A stretch of DNA of 37,805 bases, from assembly GCF_016785185.1 (NCBI RefSeq), contig NZ_JAEKDY010000026.1, one strand, 5' to 3'. Of this stretch, positions 9,144 through 16,027 are shown one piece after another. Source of the stretch: Heyndrickxia sporothermodurans (GTDB lineage Bacteria; Bacillota; Bacilli; Bacillales; Bacillaceae_C). Each line of letters starts with the position of its first letter. The first letter of the stretch is position 1. Below the pieces are notes generated by a model. That model was not told where the DNA came from. It did not search any database and was given only the letters and a program-made list of their open reading frames with translations. A program made the translations under genes and the position numbers.

Positions 9144-10474
9144 AATATGAAACGTTGAAAACAATATTGTTAATCTTTCTAGTCGCCATCAGTATTTATT
9201 TAACATGGAGTTTGTGGACGTTCCAAGTAAATTATGAAACCATTAGAAATACAGAAACACCTGATACAGAAAATGTTGAACCAAAGGAACTAAAGGAAAT
9301 CATTAAACCGATGAAAATCTTCCTTCATGATAATGATTTATATAGTGGAACAACAGAAGAAACAGAAATTGATCGGATTATGAATGAAATTGGGAGCTTT
9401 AAGTTTTATGAGATTGGAGCTGCCAAGAGCTATAGAGACAATGACTGGCAAAAGAATATACACGGATCAAAAAAATTAGAACTTTATTTTTCAGATTTGA
9501 TCCCTTTTGATACATTTAAAGGTGTTATTCATGTCAGTGACAAAAAGGTTCCTACTGAAGAGTTTGACCAAATGGTGATTGATATTTCAAATCCGGCCCA
9601 GAAGGTTGCATCCGTTTATTTTATTAATACAAAGGCGAAACGAGTGTTTAGTGGATCTGCTAGCTATACCGGTCTACAAGCCTTTGTAAATAAAATTAAC
9701 AATAAAAAAGATCTGTACGAACCATATCACGTATATAAGTTAAATAATAAAAAGGAAATTTTATTACCTACTTCCATACAAACTGTTACAAGATATAGTT
9801 ATTTGTGGGATAAAAATGATTTATCAATCGTAGAAAATTTCAAAAATGCTTTATTCCCTGTACCCAAGATTGTAGAAAAAAGCCAGGAAGGCAGCAATAT
9901 AGAATATCAAGATGGGACAAGTTTTATGAGGGCGAATTTAGATCGTGGTTCAATAGATTTCTTTAATCCAAGTGAAAGCCCGGGGATTTTTATTCGCATT
10001 AAAAATCTAATTAGGCAGAGCAATGACTTTGTTAATAATAATGGTGGATGGAAAGATGATTTTCGCTACTTTAGTACGGATCCAAATAAAAATCAAGTGG
10101 TTTTTCGTCTTTTCAAAAATGGAATCCCTGTATTTAATACGAAATATCCAGACCATATAGCGGATGCAACACTCAATTGGGGAGACGCCCAAATCATTTA
10201 TGAATATGAAAGACCATATATCAACTTTTCATCCCTCGTACCTATAGATAATGGAGAAGTAAAACTTCCTTCTACTGATATGGTGTTGGGATACTTAGAA
10301 AAGCTTGATATTGATCAACAAAAAATTAATAATTTATCGGTTGGATATCAGTTAGACTATGATTCTATGCGAAAGGTGCTAAATTTTGAACCGATATGGT
10401 ATTATGAGTATGACGGTAAATGGCTGCCATTGATGTCTGAGGATATTAAGGGGGAGCAGCATGGATTGGAATAA
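9140..10474 (+). CDS. walH: WalH, regulator of WalRK signalling (YycH family)
   Basis: The product (about 444 residues from the ATG at 9140, MKYETLKTILL) is WalH/YycH, a single-pass membrane protein whose extracytoplasmic part modulates WalK together with WalI. One N-terminal transmembrane segment spans about residues 8-26; the rest is predicted outside the cell. The ATG overlaps the walK stop codon as ATGA. A second ATG two codons upstream (9134) is possible, but the MKYE- beginning and the distance to AGAGGA favour 9140. Sequence in this family is poorly conserved, so the call rests on start, topology, length and position between walK and walI. Confidence 0.92.
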   Translation: MKYETLKTILLIFLVAISIYLTWSLWTFQVNYETIRNTETPDTENVEPKELKEIIKPMKIFLHDNDLYSGTTEETEIDRIMNEIGSFKFYEIGAAKSYRDNDWQKNIHGSKKLELYFSDLIPFDTFKGVIHVSDKKVPTEEFDQMVIDISNPAQKVASVYFINTKAKRVFSGSASYTGLQAFVNKINNKKDLYEPYHVYKLNNKKEILLPTSIQTVTRYSYLWDKNDLSIVENFKNALFPVPKIVEKSQEGSNIEYQDGTSFMRANLDRGSIDFFNPSESPGIFIRIKNLIRQSNDFVNNNGGWKDDFRYFSTDPNKNQVVFRLFKNGIPVFNTKYPDHIADATLNWGDAQIIYEYERPYINFSSLVPIDNGEVKLPSTDMVLGYLEKLDIDQQKINNLSVGYQLDYDSMRKVLNFEPIWYYEYDGKWLPLMSEDIKGEQHGLE

Positions 10475-11294
10475 AACAAAAACAATGTTTATCATTGTCT
10501 TCTTAATTCTTGATATCTTTTTATTTGTCCAGTTTTCTAGACAATATAGTGATAGCAAAATTGAGCAACTAAAGGAAGATCCTTCATTAGAGGATCGGTT
10601 AAAGGAAGCGGAGATTACTTATAATATAAGCTTTCCTTCTGAATCAATTAAAGTTCAGTATATAAGCGCAAAAACAAAGAAATTTACCGAAAAAGAAATA
10701 AAAGAATTAGTTAATCAAACGGTAACAATTGGACCAAATAAAACGTCTTTATTTTCTACCTTTAAAAAGCCAGAAAAACTAAACTCCAGCTTCGACCCGA
10801 TTCAATTAGAAACATTTATATCGGAAAATATGTTGTATGGCAATCAATATAAATATTGGGAATACGACAAAGATAAAAATGTAATTATATTTTATCAGAC
10901 ATATGAAGATAAACAGTTTTTCAAAAATGATAGTGGTCAGTTGGTGTTAATTCTGAACGATAAAAATGAAGTTGTTTCGTATAAACAAACAATTTTAGAA
11001 AAGATGGAAAAAAGAGGCGGAGAAAAGGCACTGCCGATTATGACAGCGATCGGCAATCTTTATGCCAAGAATATGATTTTTGCTAAAAGTGAAGTTGTAA
11101 AAGCAGAATTAGGTTATTATACATTAATCCCACAAACGGAATCACAAATGCTTGTACCTACTTGGCATTTTGTCGTTAAGCATGGCAAGGTCGCTGATGA
11201 CCTATTTGTAAATGCCATAGATGGACGCGTAATCCCGAAAAATGATAAAGAAACTGAAACTGAAACCGGAACTGAAACTGAAATATTGGAGTGA
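10461..11294 (+). CDS. walI: WalI, regulator of WalRK signalling (YycI family)
   Basis: The 277-residue product is WalI/YycI, a membrane-anchored partner of WalH that acts on the WalK sensor. One transmembrane segment near residues 6-24 (TMFIIVFLILDIFLFVQF) is followed by an extracytoplasmic YycI domain containing YWEYDKDKNVIIFYQTYEDK and ending near LFVNAIDGRVI. It overlaps walH by 14 bases, with GGGGGAGCAGC-type ribosome-binding sequence before ATG. The last ~14 codons are a short tandem repeat of GAAACT-like units encoding a Glu-Thr-rich tail, which looks like slippage-prone sequence appended to the domain. Confidence 0.93.
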   Translation: MDWNKTKTMFIIVFLILDIFLFVQFSRQYSDSKIEQLKEDPSLEDRLKEAEITYNISFPSESIKVQYISAKTKKFTEKEIKELVNQTVTIGPNKTSLFSTFKKPEKLNSSFDPIQLETFISENMLYGNQYKYWEYDKDKNVIIFYQTYEDKQFFKNDSGQLVLILNDKNEVVSYKQTILEKMEKRGGEKALPIMTAIGNLYAKNMIFAKSEVVKAELGYYTLIPQTESQMLVPTWHFVVKHGKVADDLFVNAIDGRVIPKNDKETETETGTETEILE

Positions 11295-11299
11295 AAAGA

Positions 11300-12094
11300 A
11301 TGTCATTGCATTTTAGTGTACTTGCCAGTGGAAGTACAGGAAATGCGACATATGTTGAAACAGATAATCATTCATTTTTAGTCGATGCTGGATTTAGCGG
11401 CAAACAAATGGAAGCCTTGTTTCAAAAAATTGATCGCAAACCGGAAAACTTAGACGGAATTCTTGTTACCCATGAACATAGTGACCATATTAAAGGTGTT
11501 GGAATTCTAGCACGTAAATATAAATTACCGATCTACGCAAATGAAAAAACGTGGAAAGCGATGGATAATCTCATTGGTGTTATCCCCGTCGATCAAAAGT
11601 TTACATTTGATATGGAAACAGTCAAAACCTTTGGTTCACTTGATATTGAATCGTTTGGCGTTTCTCACGATGCCGCCGAACCGATGTTTTATGTGTTTAG
11701 AAATGGATCAAAAAAGCTTGTCGTAATTACTGATACAGGATATGTCAGTGATCGAATGAAAGGCACCATTTCAAATGCGGATGTATTTATTTTTGAAAGC
11801 AATCATGATGTCCAAATGCTGCGTATGGGTAAATATCCTTGGAGTATTAAACGACGTATTCTAAGTGATGTCGGACATGTATCGAATGAGGACGCAGCAA
11901 TCGCAATGAGTGAAGTAATCGGTGATGCTACGAAGCGAATTTACCTTGCCCATTTAAGTCTTGATAATAATATGAAAGATTTAGCGAGAATGAGTGTTGC
12001 TCAGACGTTGGAAGCACGTGGAATGGGAATTGGTCACCAATTTGATTTATTTGATACCGATCCAAAAATTCCAACTCCATTGACTGCAGTATAA
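11300..12094 (+). CDS. walJ: WalJ, metallo-beta-lactamase-fold nuclease/phosphodiesterase (YycJ)
   Basis: About 264 residues of the WalJ/YycJ family of metallo-beta-lactamase-fold hydrolases, linked in the literature to DNA processing and replication-wall coordination. The fold signature is clear: SVLASGSTGNATYVE at the start, the metal-binding HEHSDH near residue 57, a later DTGYVS aspartate region and HLS near the C-terminus. The ATG at 11300 gives the usual MSLHFSVLASGS N-terminus and sits eight bases after GGAG; the GTG at 11291 overlapping the walI stop is less likely. It is the fifth gene of the operon and is followed by a terminator. Confidence 0.95.
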   Translation: MSLHFSVLASGSTGNATYVETDNHSFLVDAGFSGKQMEALFQKIDRKPENLDGILVTHEHSDHIKGVGILARKYKLPIYANEKTWKAMDNLIGVIPVDQKFTFDMETVKTFGSLDIESFGVSHDAAEPMFYVFRNGSKKLVVITDTGYVSDRMKGTISNADVFIFESNHDVQMLRMGKYPWSIKRRILSDVGHVSNEDAAIAMSEVIGDATKRIYLAHLSLDNNMKDLARMSVAQTLEARGMGIGHQFDLFDTDPKIPTPLTAV

Positions 12095-12097
12095 AAA

Positions 12098-12140
12098 ATA
12101 GGGTAAAGGTTCTTTACATAAAGAATTTTTGCCCTTTTTG
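12098..12140 (+). terminator. Terminator after walJ
   Basis: AGGG-AAA-GTTCTTT pairs imperfectly with AAGAA-TTTTT-GCCCT, followed by TTTTT. It separates walRKHIJ from htrC. Confidence 0.7.
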
Positions 12141-12273
12141 CATTGGAAATTGATTAAAAAGAAATTTCTTAATTCTGTTTAATGATATTTTAATAATTGT
12201 TGATTATAATAAGGGCATATAGAAGGTAAACTAAAATACAGATAGTTTTTGACGAAAGAAAGGATGGGTAAAC

Positions 12274-13500
12274 GTGGGTTATTATGATGATAATGATAAT
12301 GATCGCTATCAACGACCAAAGCGGTCGAAAGGCGGATCCTTTATTTCTGGTCTAGTCGGTGTAATTATTGGAGCATTACTTGTAATGATTGCCTTCCCTT
12401 CACTCGGTAATGTATTCAATCGTTCCTCTGATCAACAAACATCAGTTGAAAATGCACAAAATAGCCAAAATAATATTACAGGCAAATCAGTTTCTTTAGA
12501 TGTGACGACAGATGTAACGAAAGCGGTTCAAAAAGCCGAAAAGGCTGTTGTCGGGATTGCTAATATCCAATCACAAGGCTTTTGGTCACAGCAAGGGCAA
12601 GGGAAAAGCGAACATGAAACAGGCTCGGGCTCAGGTGTAATTTATAAAAAAGCAAATGGAAAAGCATTTATCGTAACTAATAATCACGTTGTTGAAGGCG
12701 CTGATCAACTTGAAGTCACACTTTACGATGGAAAAAAATTATCGGCAAGATTATTAGGTAGTGATGTTTGGACAGATTTAGCGGTAGTTGAAGTGGATGG
12801 TAAAGATGTAACTACTGTTGCTCAGTTTGGGGATTCTGATAAGTTGAAACTTGGTGAACCAGTCATCGCAATTGGAAATCCACTTGGCGAAAACTTTGCC
12901 GGCTCCGTCACACAAGGAATTGTCTCTGGGGTCAATCGGACGGTACCTATGGATTTAAATAATGACGGACTTGAGGATTGGGAAGCAGAAGTATTACAAA
13001 CAGATGCTGCCATTAACCCTGGTAACAGCGGTGGTGCACTAATAAACGTTTCTGGTCAAGTCGTTGGAATTAATTCAATGAAAATTGCTCAAGAAGCTGT
13101 CGAAGGAATCGGTTTTTCCATTCCAATTAAATCTGCAGAACCAGTAATAAACGATTTAGAGAAGTATGGAAAAATTAGACGTCCAGCAATGGGTGTAACA
13201 CTTCAAAATGTCAGTGATGTCCCAGCCTACCATCAACAAGAAACATTACGACTTCCAAAAGGTGTAACACAAGGCATCATGATTGAAAGCGTCTCTCCTG
13301 GATCTCCAGCTGCAAAGGCAGGCATGCAAGAAATGGATGTAATTTTCGAATTAGATGGTCATAAAGTAAATAACATCTTAGAGCTAAGAAAATATTTATA
13401 CACTAATAAAAAACCAGGCGATTCAATGAAAGTAAAATTTTATCGTCAAGGAAAAGAAAAAGAAGCAACATTGAAATTAACAAATGAATCAAGATTATAA
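12274..13500 (+). CDS. htrC: HtrA-like membrane serine protease (HtrC/YyxA type)
   Basis: The 408-residue product is a DegP/HtrA-family (S1C) envelope quality-control protease. A charged cytoplasmic start (YYDDNDNDRYQRPKR) precedes one transmembrane segment at about residues 22-44, then a trypsin-like domain with catalytic His near 138 (TNNHVVEG), Asp near 168 (WTDLAVVEV) and Ser near 252 (NPGNSGGAL), then one PDZ domain (about 300-400; GIMIESVSPGSPAAKAGM). Translation starts at GTG 12274 after AAAGGATGG. The position between walJ and rlmH is typical of Bacillus. It has its own promoter region after the walJ terminator. Confidence 0.95.
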   Translation: MGYYDDNDNDRYQRPKRSKGGSFISGLVGVIIGALLVMIAFPSLGNVFNRSSDQQTSVENAQNSQNNITGKSVSLDVTTDVTKAVQKAEKAVVGIANIQSQGFWSQQGQGKSEHETGSGSGVIYKKANGKAFIVTNNHVVEGADQLEVTLYDGKKLSARLLGSDVWTDLAVVEVDGKDVTTVAQFGDSDKLKLGEPVIAIGNPLGENFAGSVTQGIVSGVNRTVPMDLNNDGLEDWEAEVLQTDAAINPGNSGGALINVSGQVVGINSMKIAQEAVEGIGFSIPIKSAEPVINDLEKYGKIRRPAMGVTLQNVSDVPAYHQQETLRLPKGVTQGIMIESVSPGSPAAKAGMQEMDVIFELDGHKVNNILELRKYLYTNKKPGDSMKVKFYRQGKEKEATLKLTNESRL

Positions 13501-13525
13501 TTCACAATGTGGATAATTGTAAAAA

Positions 13526-13555
13526 CGGGGAGCGTATATTGCTTCCCTTTTTTTG
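13526..13555 (+). terminator. Terminator after htrC
   Basis: GGGGAGC pairs with GCTTCCC around a six-base loop, followed by a run of T. Confidence 0.75.
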
Positions 13556-13616
13556 TGGATAACTGTGAATCTTTTTTGGATAGGCTTTGTGAAAAAAATG
13601 TTGTTTCTAATAAAGT

Positions 13617-13681
13617 CCTGTAGGGTATGCGTTCAGCTAGTTATACTTCGTATAGAAATCGCTTCACGCATACCCTACAGG
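13617..13681. repeat. Perfect long palindrome (possible structured repeat element)
   Basis: CCTGTAGGGTATGCG (13617-13631) is exactly complementary to CGCATACCCTACAGG (13667-13681), extended by one T-A pair. The 33-base interior contains a smaller hairpin, TATAC-TTC-GTATA (13642-13654). No T run follows, so it is not an ordinary terminator. It lies between htrC and yyzF, in an intergenic stretch of about 300 bases that otherwise holds only the htrC terminator, two DnaA boxes and, presumably, the yyzF promoter. Confidence 0.8.
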
Positions 13682-13796
13682 GAATTTAATTAATAATAAC
13701 TATAAAAACCTTTTTATGAAAATGGAAAAATTAATGGTAAAATAGCATTTGGACAATAAGTGTTCGATAAAAATGCAGTGAAAGGTTGGTTTTTTT

Positions 13797-13958
13797 ATGA
13801 AGGCTTATGTATGCGAAGAGCATGTTGAAATCGCCTTAGATCAAGCGATTTATGAAAATGCATTAGCACCTATTTTTAAAAAACTGAAAGAAGACGAATC
13901 ATTATCCACAACCTGTGAATACTGCAATCTTCCTGCAGTATATATGGTAGGGAACTAA
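13797..13958 (+). CDS. yyzF: Small CxxH/CxxC protein (YyzF-like)
   Basis: This short gene encodes 53 residues starting MKAYVCEEHVEIALD and ending with CEYCNLPAVYMVGN. The C-x2-H (VCEEH) and C-x2-C (CEYC) pairs suggest a small zinc-binding protein, as in the CxxH/CxxC (YyzF) family found just upstream of rlmH in Bacillus. GAAAGG lies about ten bases upstream of the ATG. One DnaA-box-like 9-mer lies within its coding sequence. The molecular function of the family is not known to me. Confidence 0.88.
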   Translation: MKAYVCEEHVEIALDQAIYENALAPIFKKLKEDESLSTTCEYCNLPAVYMVGN

Positions 13959-14052
13959 TATTCCCACACAAAATGTGGATAGTTTTTGTGGATATGTGGA
14001 TAACTATTGTGGATATTGTGTTTGTAATCTGTTCATATAGTGGGGGTAAACT

Positions 14053-14532
14053 GTGAATATCTCAATCATCACCGTCGGAAAACTCAAAGAAAAATACTTA
14101 AAGCAAGGAATCGATGAATACTTAAAAAGACTAACAGCCTACGCCAAAGTAGAAATCATCGAAGTCCCTGACGAAAAAGCACCAGAAATCCTAAGCGAAA
14201 CAGAAATGGAACAAGTCAAACAAAAAGAAGGTGAACGCATCCTCGCAAAAATCCACCCAGATGCCCACGTCATCGCCCTCGCCATCCAAGGAAAAATGAA
14301 AACCTCCGAAGAACTTGCCGACGGCATCGACAAACTCGGTACATACGGAAAAAGTAAAATTGCTTTTGTTATTGGCGGATCATTAGGGTTGAGTGATGGA
14401 GTTATGAAGCGTGCGAACGAAAGCCTATCATTTTCGAAGATGACATTTCCGCATCAGTTGATGAGGTTGGTGTTGGTGGAGCAGGTGTATCGGGCGTTTC
14501 GGATTATGAGGGGGGAACCTTATCATAAGTAA
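14053..14532 (+). CDS. rlmH: RlmH, 23S rRNA (pseudouridine-1915 N3)-methyltransferase
   Basis: The 159-residue SPOUT-class enzyme methylates pseudouridine 1915 of 23S rRNA on assembled ribosomes. The SAM-binding knot is visible (IAFVIGGSLGLSDGV, SFSKMTFPHQLMRLVLVEQVYRAFRI in part) and the protein ends RGEPYHK. It starts at GTG 14053 after GGGGG. The last codons are the SCC attachment site. Codon use is split: through about position 14340 nearly all third positions are C or A and isoleucine is always ATC, whereas the final third uses ATT and G-ending codons (TTG, GTG, CGG, AGG, GGG). This suggests a mosaic gene. Length and motifs are intact, so it should be functional. Confidence 0.97.
   Translation: MNISIITVGKLKEKYLKQGIDEYLKRLTAYAKVEIIEVPDEKAPEILSETEMEQVKQKEGERILAKIHPDAHVIALAIQGKMKTSEELADGIDKLGTYGKSKIAFVIGGSLGLSDGVMKRANESLSFSKMTFPHQLMRLVLVEQVYRAFRIMRGEPYHK
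14515..14532 (+). other. Left attachment site (att core) at the 3' end of rlmH
   Basis: GAACCTTATCATAAGTAA encodes the final Glu-Pro-Tyr-His-Lys-stop of RlmH. It matches the known SCC integration site of staphylococci in position and largely in sequence, and it recurs imperfectly at 32837-32854. Confidence 0.8.
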
Positions 14533-14573
14533 ATGAGGTTTTTTCATTTTAAATCAATATCTTTCGAAGTTTT

Positions 14574-14622
14574 AAAAGAGAGCGGTTATTCACTTGTTTC
14601 ATCGTGAAAGCACTCTCTTTTT
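14574..14622 (+). terminator. Terminator just inside the left end of the element
   Basis: AAAAGAGAG (14574-14582) pairs with CTCTCTTTT (14612-14620), with an inner TTCAC/GTGAA pairing, followed by T. It would stop rlmH transcription from entering the cargo. Confidence 0.75.
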
Positions 14623-14735
14623 AATAGCTAAAGTTTCAATTGGTCCAGTTCCTCTGCATAATTGACTCATTTATATAACCCAAATAAATATGATAAAATA
14701 TTTTAATAATTATTTTTTTAGGAGGTTAGGTCAAG

Positions 14736-15684
14736 ATGAAAAGGGTAGTTTTAACTGGAAATGGACTTTCGGTAGCCTTAAATAAAGATTTCGGCTTAGA
14801 ATCTATTACAAAACGTTTTTTTGGAAGGTTAAATGACGAGCATAAATCTTTTATTAAACACCATATGAAGGATAATTATAATCAAAGAGATTTTGAAGAA
14901 GCAATTGCCAGCATTGAACTTTCTTACGAAACTTTAAAGCATTATAGTAACTTTTTAAATCTCGAAAATGGGAAACATTTTATGAACTCATATAGTTTGA
15001 GCAATGAAAACTTCAAAGAGCATTTAGAGGCGATTCAAAACATAATTTATGAATATACGGCTTCAATTCTTGAGTTGATACCGAGGGAACAAATGGACAC
15101 CTATTAATGATGAATATCGTTATTTTTTTGGACCTGACCGAAGTAAACAAATTCACCCTGAAAACTATAAAAAAAATGTAAGATTACACCACTTACATGG
15201 CTCACTATCCTCATTTAAAGATTTGTCAGATGGTAAATTATTCAAGGTAACTACTGGAAGTTTAAGATTTAGTGATTTATATAAGAAAATTTTTGATTTA
15301 AATGTTATTCCATCCATTGTTACTGGAGGTGGGAAAAGTCTAAAGGTACAGCAAGAACCGTTTAACTTTTATTACAATGAATTCAAAAAGAAAATGATAG
15401 TCGATGAGCAAATGTGTGAGGAACTTTATATTATTGGATATAGTTTTAGAGATGCTCATATTAATAAGGCTATTGCAGAAAGATTAGCTGAGACTAGGAA
15501 GAAGGAAAATCCTAAGCCTCTAAAAATATTAATTGTGGATTATGCATCAAATGAAGATGCTAAAAAGAAATTTGTTGATAGAGTAAATATAGAATTAAAA
15601 ATACCAAAAAAGCAGGCATTTTCTATTAATGATGAAAGAATACTGTTTGGTGGTGCAAATAGCATTTCATTATTAAAAGTTTGA
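14736..15684 (+). pseudogene. SIR2-like (possibly DUF4917-type) gene split by a frameshift
   Basis: An ATG at 14736 after AGGAGG opens a frame with VVLTGNGLSVALN, a nucleotide-binding-like start, but it stops at 15105-15107. From about 15090 the +1 frame continues without a stop to 15684: WTPINDEYRYFFGPDRSKQ, then LHHLHGSLSSF and YIIGYSFRDAHINKAIAERL, motifs typical of SIR2-like domains in prokaryotic defence proteins. Together they give about 315 residues. One net base change near 15085-15095 restores the whole protein, so this is a recent frameshift, a sequencing error or, less likely, programmed frameshifting. Family NADases deplete NAD on phage infection; that activity is inferred. The stop overlaps the region of the ncRNA promoter. 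Confidence 0.7.
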
Positions 15685-15686
15685 TT

Positions 15687-15715
15687 TGGAAAATATACCA
15701 ATTTTATGGTATAAT
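15687..15715 (+). promoter_or_regulatory. Strong promoter upstream of the reverse transcriptase leader RNA
   Basis: The -35-like TTGGAA (15687-15692), a 17-base spacer and a consensus TATAAT (15710-15715) preceded by TGG (extended -10) predict a start near 15722. An inverted repeat, ATACCA-N6-TGGTAT (15695-15712), overlaps the -10 and could be an operator. It begins three bases after the stop codon of the SIR2-like gene. Confidence 0.75.
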
Positions 15716-15721
15716 CTTAAT

Positions 15722-16020
15722 TGCCTCATAGAAATTGTTGTGGGGGAAACTGGTGAACAGTTGTCAAGCTTTATCCCGACCTTTCTTGCATTAACAATCC
15801 AGCAGGAGATTAACAAGGACATTGCGAAGCAACAACTCTGCATATGTGAATTAATACCTCCATTTGTAGTAATCAACCATTCTACTATATACTCTATAGT
15901 ATAGCTAATAAGTGATTAAGTAGCCTTGTTGTGCGAGGGAAATTGAACACAATGAAGATGGTCCTTTTGAAGTCTAGAAATAGGATTTAATTGAGACCAA
16001 AAGTATGCTGGTGAGGGGTG
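15722..16020 (+). ncRNA. Putative template ncRNA of the defence reverse transcriptase
   Basis: About 300 bases lie between a strong promoter and the reverse transcriptase gene, with no convincing conventional gene. Hairpins visible are ACTG-GTGAA-CAGT (about 15749-15761), ACTATA-TACTC-TATAGT (about 15883-15899), TTGTG/CACAA (15929-15952), and a 10-bp stem with an AA bulge formed by 15964-15975 and 15994-16003. ATTAACAA is repeated at 15790 and 15809. The size and place match the ~280-nt ncRNA upstream of DRT2 reverse transcriptases, which is copied by rolling-circle reverse transcription. One frame on the + strand is open across 15686-15901. The boundaries are estimates. Confidence 0.55.
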
Positions 16021-16027
16021 ACTGAAT

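Larger units (their letters stand above)
13508..14016. promoter_or_regulatory. Cluster of DnaA-box-like 9-mers
   Basis: Exact TGTGGATAA (reverse complement of the DnaA box TTATCCACA) occurs at 13508-13516, 13554-13562 and 13995-14003, and TTATCCACA at 13902-13910 inside yyzF. Single-mismatch copies occur at 13974-13982, 13987-13995 and 14008-14016. Three of the last four are almost contiguous just before rlmH. Such clusters near oriC can titrate DnaA or let DnaA regulate nearby genes; the function here is inferred. Confidence 0.75.

Noticed and set aside
11541..11726. Second ORF overlapping walJ
   Set aside because: It is a shifted-frame shadow of a well-conserved gene.
13640..13656. Resemblance to loxP (TATACTTCGTATA)
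   Set aside because: Only about nine consecutive bases match and the loxP spacer and second arm are missing; the palindrome arms are unrelated.
15686..15904. Conventional 72-residue protein gene
   Set aside because: It would start at a TTG in the promoter's -35 region, upstream of the predicted transcription start, with no ribosome-binding site; it is kept only as a possible neo-like frame.
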